The translations under genes and the position numbers were made by a program. 64,000 nt of DNA from Bradyrhizobium septentrionale. Lineage in GTDB: Bacteria > Pseudomonadota > Alphaproteobacteria > Rhizobiales > Xanthobacteraceae. Positions 31,201 to 39,403 of this stretch are shown here, in pieces. Below the pieces are notes generated by a model. That model was given only the letters and a program-made list of their open reading frames with translations. It did not search any database and was not told the origin of the DNA. The first letter of the stretch is position 1, and each line of letters begins with the position of its first letter. The stretch is from the NCBI RefSeq assembly GCF_011516645.4, contig NZ_CP088285.1:7520501-7584500 (forward strand), given 5' to 3'.

Positions 31201-33168
31201 ATGAATGAAGTCCTGCCCATTGTGGAGGAGGGCGTAGCGCTTCCCCTGCGGAAGGATACCGATCATCAGGCGCTGGTTGTCGAGTACAACGCCACGGCGG
31301 CGCACTACCCGTCGGACCGGACGATCATCGATCTCGTTCGCGACCAGGTGACGCGCAGCCCTGACGCTGAAGCGATCCGCTTCGGCGATGTAGCGCTGAC
31401 CTACCGGCAGCTCGACGAACGCTCCAATCAGATGGCTGCGCATTTGAGCGCGACCGGGGTGGGGCCGGGCCGGATTGCCGTTGTGTTCATGGAACACTCC
31501 ATTGAGGTCGTTGTCGCGATCCTGGGCGTACTGAAGTCCGGTGCAGCCTATGTGCCGGTTGATGCGGCGACGCCGAAGGGGCGCATCGCAACAATCCTGA
31601 AGGACATCTCCAACGGCACCGACGGGCGGGCGCCGGTGGCGGTGACGCAGGCGCGCCTGCAATCCGTCATTTCCCCTGATCTCGCCGACATTTTCGTGCT
31701 CGACTCCGATTTCGGTTCGATTTTGGATCAGCCGGACTTAGCCCGGCCGTCCGCTGCCACGCCGGATGGCACCGCCTATATCATCTTCACCTCCGGCTCG
31801 ACCGGCACCCCCAAGGGCGTCGAGATCGCGCACCGGAGCCTGGTGAATTACATCTGGTGGGCCGCGCGGGTTTACAGTTCCGGCGAGCCTCTCGCATGGC
31901 CGCTGTTCTCATCTCTCGCCTTCGACCTGACCGTCACAACGCTCTTCACGCCGCTCATCACCGGCGGCCGCATCGTGGTCTATCTTGGTGATCCCGGCGC
32001 GCAGGGCATGGTCGCGCTCAAGGTGGTCGACGACAATGCGGTCGACATCATGAAGCTGACGCCGGCGCATCTCGCGATGATCCGCGACCGCGATCTCGAA
32101 ACCACAAGACTGCGCAAGTTCATCGTGGGCGGCGAGGACTTCAAGACCGAGTTGGCTCGCGACATCACGAAAGCCATCCCGCATCCGGTCGAGATCTACA
32201 ATGAATACGGACCAACCGAAGCCACTGTGGGCTGCATGATTCACCGTTTCGACATCGAGCGCGATCAATCCGCGTCGGTGCCGATCGGCGTTCCGGCCGC
32301 CAACGCGGGAATCTACGTCCTCAGCGAAGCCTATCAGCCCACCGGCACCGGCATCATCGGTGAGATGTTCATTGCCGGCGACGGTCTCGCGAGAGGCTAT
32401 TTCAATCGCCCAGACCTCACCGACGAGCGCTTCCGCACCGCCGTCGATCCGCGAGACGGATACTCGAAGCTGCGGCTCTACAAGACGGGCGATCTCGCCC
32501 GTTGGAGCGCGGACGGGCGCCTGGAATTTCTCGGCCGCGCCGATCATCAGGTGAAGGTCGGTGGCGCGCGTATCGAGCTGGGCGAGATCGAAGCGCGGCT
32601 TCTCAAGCACCCGCAGGTGCAGGAATGCGCCGTCGCTGTCATCGAACCGTCAGCGGCCGAAGGCGGCATCGCACGACTTGCGGCCTACTATGTCTCGTCG
32701 AAACCTCTGACGGTGGCGGACCTGCGCGCCCATCTCGCCGAAGAGCTGCTCGAGGCGATGATTCCGACGCACTATGTTCGCCTCGAACGGATGCCGCTCA
32801 CGCCCAACGGCAAGGTCGACCGCGCCTCGCTTCCCGAGCCGACGGCAGAAAACATCCAGCCGGCACAGGAATTCGTCGCTCCCTCGACAGAGACCGAGAA
32901 GACGCTGGCCGCGCTGTGGTGCGATCTCCTGAAGGTCAAGTCGATCGGACGTCACGACAACTTCTTCGATCTTGGCGGCGAGTCGCTGCTCGTGGTCCGG
33001 ACGGTGGCGCGCATGCGAAAGACCTTCGGCGTCGACGTGCAGCTGCGCAATCTGTTCGAGCGCCCGACACTGGCCGAACTGGCGGAAGTGATCGACGGAA
33101 TGCGCTGGCTGGCCGATTCCGATGCCGCTGCACCCTCGGCGGGACCGAGAGAGGAAATCGAACTCTAG
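31201..33168 (+). CDS. Stand-alone NRPS adenylation-carrier (A-T) protein, predicted Asn-specific
   Basis: A 655-residue protein with one adenylation domain and one carrier domain. Core motifs are YIIFTSGSTGTPKGVEIAH (A3, near residue 193), NEYGPTEATVGCM (A5), GDLARWSADGRLEFLGR (A7) and NGKVDRASLP (A10). The carrier shows DNFFDLGGESLLVV with attachment Ser595. Aligned to GrsA, the ten specificity positions read D-L-T-K-I-G-E-V-G-K, the code for asparagine. Residues 29-37 (YNATAAHYP) resemble the linker that follows a condensation domain, but none is present. Start ATG 31201. It lies between the docking-thioesterase and the dehydrogenase genes. Confidence 0.93.
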   Translation: MNEVLPIVEEGVALPLRKDTDHQALVVEYNATAAHYPSDRTIIDLVRDQVTRSPDAEAIRFGDVALTYRQLDERSNQMAAHLSATGVGPGRIAVVFMEHSIEVVVAILGVLKSGAAYVPVDAATPKGRIATILKDISNGTDGRAPVAVTQARLQSVISPDLADIFVLDSDFGSILDQPDLARPSAATPDGTAYIIFTSGSTGTPKGVEIAHRSLVNYIWWAARVYSSGEPLAWPLFSSLAFDLTVTTLFTPLITGGRIVVYLGDPGAQGMVALKVVDDNAVDIMKLTPAHLAMIRDRDLETTRLRKFIVGGEDFKTELARDITKAIPHPVEIYNEYGPTEATVGCMIHRFDIERDQSASVPIGVPAANAGIYVLSEAYQPTGTGIIGEMFIAGDGLARGYFNRPDLTDERFRTAVDPRDGYSKLRLYKTGDLARWSADGRLEFLGRADHQVKVGGARIELGEIEARLLKHPQVQECAVAVIEPSAAEGGIARLAAYYVSSKPLTVADLRAHLAEELLEAMIPTHYVRLERMPLTPNGKVDRASLPEPTAENIQPAQEFVAPSTETEKTLAALWCDLLKVKSIGRHDNFFDLGGESLLVVRTVARMRKTFGVDVQLRNLFERPTLAELAEVIDGMRWLADSDAAAPSAGPREEIEL

Positions 33169-33194
33169 CTGCTGGCAGAGAGCGGACAAACACG

Positions 33195-34364
33195 ATGGAC
33201 AAAGCTTGGGTGCCGCCGCAAGGACCGGGACTGCCTTGGATGGCGGCGGAGTATGAGCTGTTGCGTGACCAGGTCCGCCGGTTCGTCGAGGAGGAGATCA
33301 AGCCCTGTGCGGACCGCTGGGAAGAGGAGGGGTTCATTCCCCGTCCGGTCCTGCGCCGCATGGGCGAACTCGGCTTCTTCGGCATCCGTTACCCGTCCGA
33401 ATATGGCGGTGCCGAGATGGACGCGGTCGCGTCAACGGTGTTCGCCGAGGAACTCGGGCGCTCGACCTATGGCGGCGTCGCCGACGCGATGCTGGTCCAG
33501 GCCGACATGGCGTCTGTATATGTCTTTCACGACGGGACCAAAGCCCAGCGGGCCCGCTGGATGCCTAGAATCGTCAGCGGCGAGGTGATCACCGCGGTCG
33601 CCATCACGGAGCCGGATGCCGGCTCGGACGTGAAGGCCATCCGCACGCGCGCGGTGCGAGAAGGCGACTCTTACGTCCTCAACGGCACCAAGCTCTACAT
33701 CACGAACGGCGTCCACGCCGATCTCTACTGCGTCGCCGCCAAGACCAATCCCGCGGCTGGAGGCAACGGGATCACGATGTTCCTGGTCGAGAAAGGCACG
33801 CCGGGCTTTACCGTCGGACGCGTGCTGGACAAGCAGGGCTGGCGCTCCTCCGATACGGCCGAACTCGTCTTCGACGGTTGCCGGATCCCCGCCGAGAACG
33901 TGCTGGGCGCTGAGGGGCAGGGCTTCTACTCCATCATGCGCAACTTCCAGAACGAGCGCCTGGTCCTCTCCGCTATGGCGATCGGGATGGCCGAGGCAGC
34001 GATCGACATGACCCTCACCTACGTGAAGACCCGCCGCGCCTTCGGCGGCGTCCTGTGGGACATGCAGGCGATCCGCCAACGTCTGGCGCTGCTCTCCGCG
34101 AAGGTGGAGGCAAACCGCGCGCTTCTCTATGCCACCGCCTGGCGTATGGCGGCCGACGATGATTGCCTGCGCGAGATCTCGATGCTGAAGGCGATCTGCG
34201 CCGAACTCGTCAACGAGGTCGCGTATGCCTGCGTGCAGTTCCATGGTGCCATGGGCGTCATGCGCGAGAGCCCGATCGAGCGCATCGCGCGTGATGCGCG
34301 CATACTGCCCATTGCCGGCGGCGCGACGGAGGTGATGCTCGAGGTGATCGCGTCGACGTCGTGA
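33195..34364 (+). CDS. Acyl-CoA dehydrogenase-like flavoprotein, probable carrier-bound aminoacyl oxidase
   Basis: A 389-residue FAD enzyme of the acyl-CoA dehydrogenase superfamily. Motifs are AVAITEPDAGSDVKAIRTRA and LNGTKLYITNGVHADL (flavin and substrate binding) and QFHGAMGVMRESPIERIARD near the C-terminus. At the medium-chain catalytic position the sequence is AGGATE, not YEGT, but Glu254 in FQNERLVLSA matches the alternative catalytic Glu of isovaleryl-CoA and long-chain dehydrogenases. It starts 26 bases after the A-T gene. In stand-alone prolyl-carrier systems (PltE type) such an enzyme oxidises the tethered amino acid, and the same role on Asn is inferred here. Confidence 0.88.
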   Translation: MDKAWVPPQGPGLPWMAAEYELLRDQVRRFVEEEIKPCADRWEEEGFIPRPVLRRMGELGFFGIRYPSEYGGAEMDAVASTVFAEELGRSTYGGVADAMLVQADMASVYVFHDGTKAQRARWMPRIVSGEVITAVAITEPDAGSDVKAIRTRAVREGDSYVLNGTKLYITNGVHADLYCVAAKTNPAAGGNGITMFLVEKGTPGFTVGRVLDKQGWRSSDTAELVFDGCRIPAENVLGAEGQGFYSIMRNFQNERLVLSAMAIGMAEAAIDMTLTYVKTRRAFGGVLWDMQAIRQRLALLSAKVEANRALLYATAWRMAADDDCLREISMLKAICAELVNEVAYACVQFHGAMGVMRESPIERIARDARILPIAGGATEVMLEVIASTS

Positions 34365-34796
34365 ACCTCGTGTGGCAGTGAGGCGATCGGGAGAGGTCGC
34401 GGAGGGCGTCCGGCCGCGGCTCTTCGTCAAACGGCCAATTCCATCGTCAAGCGCTGTTCGGCTTCAGCCTCGGTGCAAACGCCCATATCCGTAATTCGCA
34501 TAAGGTATATTATGGAATATTTATATCTACAATTAGATCAGATATTTAGTGGGAAATCTTCGCACCGGTCCGCAAGTTAGCGCCGTCCCGAGGTCCATCC
34601 GACGATCCGTTGGGCTTGCTCCCAGGCCGCAGCGATCCACGTCCGCGCGTCTCGTCTGAAAGCCGATATTGCCGCGGCATGCGGACGCTGCAATAAGCCC
34701 CAGCTGTGCAGAGATCGCTGGTGACCCCGCGCCATCAATCAGGTCCGTATAGGATGGCATCTCAGAACAACAACAAGCCTCTCTTGGGAGAAACCA
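34365..34796. other. AT-rich intergenic region before the TRAP transporter operon
   Basis: A 432-base gap with no convincing gene. Its centre (about 34490-34550) is markedly AT-rich compared with the surroundings and holds the inverted repeat at 34495-34517, so it most likely contains the promoter and operator of the transporter operon. The dctP start is preceded by a purine-rich stretch ending in GGGAG. Confidence 0.5.
34495..34517. promoter_or_regulatory. Inverted repeat, candidate operator for the TRAP operon
   Basis: TTCGCATAA at 34495-34503 faces TTATGGAA at 34510-34517 across six bases, complementary except for one missing base. It sits in the AT-rich core of the gap about 280 bases before dctP. 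The form suits a dimeric repressor of IclR or GntR type; no such regulator gene is in the neighbourhood, so the cognate factor is unknown. Confidence 0.35.
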
Positions 34797-35816
34797 ATGA
34801 GCTTTTCACGACGCACGCTGCTGAAGGTCTCCGCCGCTTCCGCCGTCCTGGGCGGGATTGGCGCGCCCCATGTCGCGCGCGCCCAGTCGGCCGAGTTCTC
34901 TTACAAATTCGCCAACAACCTGCCGGAGTCGCATCCGTTCGTGGCGCGCGCCCGGGAGATGGCCGCGGCGATCAAGACCGAGACCAACGGCCGGTTTGAC
35001 CTGCAGGTGTTCCCGAACAGCCAGCTCGGTTCCGATACCGACATGCTGAGCCAGGTGCGCTCCGGCGGCGTCGAGTTCTTCACGCTGTCCGGCCTGATCC
35101 TGGCGACGCTGGTGCCGGCGGCCTCGATCAACGGCATCGGTTTCGCATTCCCGGACTATCCCACGGTCTGGAAGGCCATGGACGGAGAGCTCGGCGCCTA
35201 TGTGCGCGGCGAGATCAACAAGGCCGGCCTCGAGGTCATGGACAAGATCTGGGACAACGGCTTCCGCCAGACCACGTCGTCGACCAAGCCGATCAACGGT
35301 CCGGACGATCTCAGGGGCTTCAAGATCCGCGTGCCGGTGTCGCCGCTGTGGACCTCGATGTTCAAGGCGTTCGATGCATCGCCCGCCTCGATCAATTTCA
35401 GCGAGGTCTATTCGGCGCTGCAGACCAAGATCGTCGAAGGCCAGGAGAATCCGCTGGCGCTGATCTCGGCGGCGAAGCTGTATGAGGTGCAGAAGTATTG
35501 CTCGCTGACCAATCACATGTGGGACGGCTTCTGGTTCCTGATGAACCGTCGCGCCTGGGCGGCGCTGCCCGACGATATCAAGACCATCGTCGCCAAGAAC
35601 GTCAACGCGGCGGCCGTCAAGGAGCGCGAGGACACCGAGAAGCTCAACGCCACCGTGAAGCAGGAGCTCGCGGGCAAGGCGCTCGTGTTCAACCAGCCCG
35701 AGGTCGGGCCGTTCCGCGACAAGCTGCGCGCCGCCGGCTTCTACGCCGAGTGGAAGGGCAAGTACGGCGACAAGGCCTGGGACCTGCTCGAGAAGTCGGT
35801 CGGCAAACTGTCCTGA
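34797..35816 (+). CDS. TRAP transporter substrate-binding protein, DctP family
   Basis: A 339-residue periplasmic binding protein. The leader MSFSRRTLLKVSAASAVLGG is a twin-arginine signal (SRRTLLK), cleaved near ARAQSAEF. The family regions PESHPFVARAREMAAAIK, GLEVMDKIWDNGFRQTTSS and EVYSALQTKIVEGQENPLAL are present; the Arg that salt-bridges a carboxylate ligand should be in GFKIRVP. Binding of an organic acid is therefore likely. The permease gene follows 22 bases later and an acyl-CoA ligase after that, so an imported acid is probably activated to its CoA ester. Confidence 0.93.
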   Translation: MSFSRRTLLKVSAASAVLGGIGAPHVARAQSAEFSYKFANNLPESHPFVARAREMAAAIKTETNGRFDLQVFPNSQLGSDTDMLSQVRSGGVEFFTLSGLILATLVPAASINGIGFAFPDYPTVWKAMDGELGAYVRGEINKAGLEVMDKIWDNGFRQTTSSTKPINGPDDLRGFKIRVPVSPLWTSMFKAFDASPASINFSEVYSALQTKIVEGQENPLALISAAKLYEVQKYCSLTNHMWDGFWFLMNRRAWAALPDDIKTIVAKNVNAAAVKEREDTEKLNATVKQELAGKALVFNQPEVGPFRDKLRAAGFYAEWKGKYGDKAWDLLEKSVGKLS

Positions 35817-35838
35817 TCGATCAAGCGGGAGGCTTGCC

Positions 35839-37725
35839 ATGGCTCATGTCGAGATGACGCCGGCCGTGGCCGGCGAGGCGGCGTCGCAGCCCCCTCGCCG
35901 CCGCTCCGTTCTCGGTTCCATAGAGGCCGCCCTCGGGTTGCTGGTGGAAATACCGGCGGCGATCCTTGTGGTCGCCGAGGTGGTGATCCTGTTCGCGGGC
36001 GTGGTGGCGCGTTACGTGCTCCATGCGCCGCTGATCTGGTCGGACGAGCTGGCGTCGATCCTGTTCCTGTGGCTTGCCATGCTGGGCTCGGCGGTGGCGT
36101 TCCGCCGCGGCGAGCACATGCGGATGACGGCGCTGGTCGCAAGCGCCGGACCGCGGCTGTGGGCCTATCTGGATGTGGTGGCGACCTGCGCCGCGCTGGC
36201 CTTCCTGATCCTGATCGTGCGGCCGGCCTATGAATACGCCTACGAGGAAAGCTTCATCACCACGCCGGCGCTGCAGATATCCAACACCTGGCGCGCGGCG
36301 GCGCTGCCGGTCGGCACCTGCCTGATGGCGCTGTTCGCGCTGCTCCGGCTGGCGCGGGTCGGCGAGTTCAAGACCTTCCTGCTGGCCGCGCTCACCGTGG
36401 CGGCGTTGATCGGGGTGTTCTGGCTGGCGCAGCCGATGCTGCGGCCGCTCGGCAACCTCAATCTGATCATCTTCTTCGTCGGCGTGGTCGGCTTCTGCGT
36501 GTTCGCCGGCGTGCCGATCGGCTTTGCCTTCGGCATGGCGATCTTCGGCTATCTGGCGCTGACCACGCGGACGCCGCTGATGGTGCTGGTCGGCCGGATG
36601 GACGAGGGCATGAGCCACCTGATCCTGCTGTCGGTGCCGCTGTTCGTTTTCCTCGGTCTCCTGATCGAGATGACCGGCATGGCGCGCGCGATGGTGGCGT
36701 TCCTGGCGAGCCTGCTCGGGCATGTCCGCGGCGGCCTGCATTACGTGCTGGTCGGCGCGATGTACCTGGTCTCGGGCATCTCCGGATCGAAGGCCGCCGA
36801 CATGGCGGCGGTCGCCCCCGTGCTGTTCCCGGAAATGAAGGAGCGCGGCGCCAAGCCGGGCGATCTCGTCGCCCTGCTCGCCGCCACCGGCGCGCAGACC
36901 GAAACCATTCCGCCGAGCCTGGTGCTGATCACGATCGGCTCGGTCACCGGCGTCTCGATCTCGGCGCTGTTCACCGGCGGCCTGCTGCCGGGCGTGGTGC
37001 TGGCGATCACGCTGTCCGGGCTTGTGTGGTGGCGCTACCGCGGCGAGGACCTCAGCCATGTCCAGCGCGCCACCGGCAGCGAAATCGGCAAGGCGCTGGT
37101 GTTCGCCCTGCCCGCATTGGCCCTGCCCTTCGTGATCCGCTACGCCGTGGTCGAAGGCATCGCGACCGCGACCGAAGTCTCAACCATCGGCATCGTCTAC
37201 GCCTTCGTCATCGGCCTTCTGATCTACCGCAAATTCAACTGGCGGCGGCTGTTGCCGATGCTGATCGACACGGCCTGCCTGTCGGGCGCGATCCTCTTCA
37301 TCATCGGCACCGCCACCGGCATGGCCTGGGGCCTGACCCAGTCCGGCTTCTCGCGGGCGCTGGCGGCGTCGATGGCCGGGCTGCCCGGCGGTTCGGCGAC
37401 CTTCATCGCGGTCTCGATCCTGGCCTTCGTAATCCTCGGCAGCGTGCTCGAGGGCATTCCGGCGATCGTGCTGTTCGGACCGCTGCTGTTTCCGATCGCG
37501 CGCCAGGTCGGTGTCCACGAGGTGCACTACGCCATGATCATCATCCTGGCGATGGGCATCGGATTGTTCGCGCCGCCGTTCGGCGTCGGCTATTATGCCG
37601 CCTGCGCCATCGGGCGCGTCGATCCGGCCGAGGGTATCCGGCCGATCTGGGGCTACATGCTGGCGCTGTTGATCGGCCTGATCATCGTCGCCATCTTTCC
37701 CTGGATATCGATCGGTTTCCTCTAA
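35839..37725 (+). CDS. TRAP transporter fused small and large permease (DctQM)
   Basis: A 628-residue membrane protein joining the four-helix DctQ subunit (about 30-190, with VVARYVLHAPLIWSDELASI) to the roughly twelve-helix DctM subunit (about 205-628). DctM features include GVPIGFAFGMAIFGY, the VSGISGSKAADMAAVAPVLF loop, and TETIPPSLVLITIGSVTG. The complex uses a sodium gradient to import the ligand delivered by the DctP protein encoded upstream. Fused QM permeases are a known variant. The ATG at 35839 is close to the dctP stop. No gap or frameshift is seen. Confidence 0.93.
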   Translation: MAHVEMTPAVAGEAASQPPRRRSVLGSIEAALGLLVEIPAAILVVAEVVILFAGVVARYVLHAPLIWSDELASILFLWLAMLGSAVAFRRGEHMRMTALVASAGPRLWAYLDVVATCAALAFLILIVRPAYEYAYEESFITTPALQISNTWRAAALPVGTCLMALFALLRLARVGEFKTFLLAALTVAALIGVFWLAQPMLRPLGNLNLIIFFVGVVGFCVFAGVPIGFAFGMAIFGYLALTTRTPLMVLVGRMDEGMSHLILLSVPLFVFLGLLIEMTGMARAMVAFLASLLGHVRGGLHYVLVGAMYLVSGISGSKAADMAAVAPVLFPEMKERGAKPGDLVALLAATGAQTETIPPSLVLITIGSVTGVSISALFTGGLLPGVVLAITLSGLVWWRYRGEDLSHVQRATGSEIGKALVFALPALALPFVIRYAVVEGIATATEVSTIGIVYAFVIGLLIYRKFNWRRLLPMLIDTACLSGAILFIIGTATGMAWGLTQSGFSRALAASMAGLPGGSATFIAVSILAFVILGSVLEGIPAIVLFGPLLFPIARQVGVHEVHYAMIIILAMGIGLFAPPFGVGYYAACAIGRVDPAEGIRPIWGYMLALLIGLIIVAIFPWISIGFL

Positions 37726-37749
37726 GCACCTTGCGGATGGGATAGAGCC

Positions 37750-39399
37750 ATGAGTGCAGCTCAAAACCAGTACACGATCGGGTTGGACAAGACGCCCGCC
37801 AACTACGTGCCGCTGACGCCGTTGAGCTTCCTGGCGCGCTCGGCCGCCGTCTATCCCGACCATGTCAGCGCGGTCTATGAGGGCAGCAGCTTCACCTGGA
37901 AAGAGACCTACGAGCGCTGCAAGCGCTTTGCGTCCTATCTCGCGGGCCACGGCATCGGCCATGGCGACACGGTTGCCGCGATGCTCCCGAACATCCCGGC
38001 GATGAACGAGCTGCATTTCGCGGTGCCGATGACCGGCGCGGTGCTGAACGCGCTCAACATCCGCCTCGACGCGGCGTCGATCGCGTTCCAGCTCGACCAT
38101 GGCAGCGCAAAGGTCATTTTGGTCGATCCCGAATTCTCCGGCGTGATTGCGGAAGCCTTGACCCTGATGAAGGGCCCAAAGCCGTTCGTGATCGACGTTG
38201 ATGACGCCGCGTTTGCCGGCGGCAGGCGGATCGGCGAGATCGAGTATGAGGCGGCGGTCGCCTCAGGCGATCCTGCCTTCGTGGAGCGGCCGCCGGCCGA
38301 CGAATGGGATGCGATCGCGCTGAGCTATACGTCGGGCACGACGGGCAATCCGAAGGGCGTGGTGACCCATCACCGCGGCGCCTATCTCAACGCGGTCAGC
38401 AATATCCTCGCCTGCAATCTCGGCCAGCATCCGGTCTATCTCTGGACGCTGCCGATGTTCCACTGCAACGGCTGGTGCTTCCCCTGGACGATCGCGGCAA
38501 CCGCCGGCGTCAATGTCTGCCTGCGCAAGGTCGATCCGGCCAAGATCTTCGAACTGATCCCCGAGCACGGCGTCACCCACATGTGCGGCGCGCCGATCGT
38601 CTACAACACGCTGATCAACGCTCCTAATGCGCCCACGGGCGGCAAGGCCAAGCCCGTTGTCGGCCTGATCGCGGGCGCGGCGCCGCCGGTTGCGGTGCTT
38701 GAAGGCGCCGAGCGCATCGGCATCAAGCTCACTCATGTTTACGGTCTCACCGAAGTCTATGGCCCCGCCTCGGTCTGTGCCGAGCAGCCGGGCTGGGACG
38801 AATTGTCGGCTGATGCGCGCGCGCAACTGAAGCGGCGTCAGGGCGTGTCCTATCCGCTGCAGGAAGGCGTTACGGTGCTCGATCCCGAGACCATGCGTCA
38901 GGTGCCACGCGACGGCGAGACCATCGGCGAAGTCATGTTCCGCGGCAACATCGTGATGAAGGGCTACCTGAAGAACGAGAAGGCGACGCAGGAAGCCTTC
39001 GCCGGCGGCTGGTTTCACACCGGCGATCTCGGCGTGCTCGACGAGCACGGCTACGTCATCATCAAGGACCGCTCCAAGGACATCATCATCTCCGGCGGCG
39101 AGAACGTCTCTTCTGTCGAGGTCGAGGACATCCTCTACAAGCACCCGGCCGTGCTGTTCGCGGCTGTTGTCGCCAAGCCCGACCCGAAATGGGGCGAAGT
39201 GCCCTGCGCCTTCATCGAGCTGAAGGATGGCGCCAAGGCGACCGAGGCCGAGATCATTGCCTATTGCCGCGAGCATATGTCAGGCTTCAAGACGCCGAAA
39301 TCAGTGGTGTTCGGCGTGATCCCGAAGACCTCGACCGGCAAGATCCAGAAATTCCTGCTGCGCAACGCGGTCGGCTCGGCCAAGGCGATCTCGGCCTGA
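37750..39399 (+). CDS. Acyl-CoA synthetase (AMP-dependent ligase)
   Basis: A 549-residue ANL-superfamily ligase that activates a carboxylic acid to its CoA thioester through an acyl-adenylate. The AMP motif SYTSGTTGNPKGVVTHHRG, the VYGLTEVYGPASVC motif, GWFHTGDLGVLDEHGYV and the C-terminal Lys in KTSTGKIQKFLLR are intact. It is closest in style to medium/long-chain or DmdB-like (methylmercaptopropionate) ligases; the substrate cannot be fixed from sequence. It is the third gene of the TRAP operon, 24 bases after the permease, which suggests uptake plus activation of one acid. Confidence 0.92.
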   Translation: MSAAQNQYTIGLDKTPANYVPLTPLSFLARSAAVYPDHVSAVYEGSSFTWKETYERCKRFASYLAGHGIGHGDTVAAMLPNIPAMNELHFAVPMTGAVLNALNIRLDAASIAFQLDHGSAKVILVDPEFSGVIAEALTLMKGPKPFVIDVDDAAFAGGRRIGEIEYEAAVASGDPAFVERPPADEWDAIALSYTSGTTGNPKGVVTHHRGAYLNAVSNILACNLGQHPVYLWTLPMFHCNGWCFPWTIAATAGVNVCLRKVDPAKIFELIPEHGVTHMCGAPIVYNTLINAPNAPTGGKAKPVVGLIAGAAPPVAVLEGAERIGIKLTHVYGLTEVYGPASVCAEQPGWDELSADARAQLKRRQGVSYPLQEGVTVLDPETMRQVPRDGETIGEVMFRGNIVMKGYLKNEKATQEAFAGGWFHTGDLGVLDEHGYVIIKDRSKDIIISGGENVSSVEVEDILYKHPAVLFAAVVAKPDPKWGEVPCAFIELKDGAKATEAEIIAYCREHMSGFKTPKSVVFGVIPKTSTGKIQKFLLRNAVGSAKAISA

Positions 39400-39403
39400 G
39401 CTT

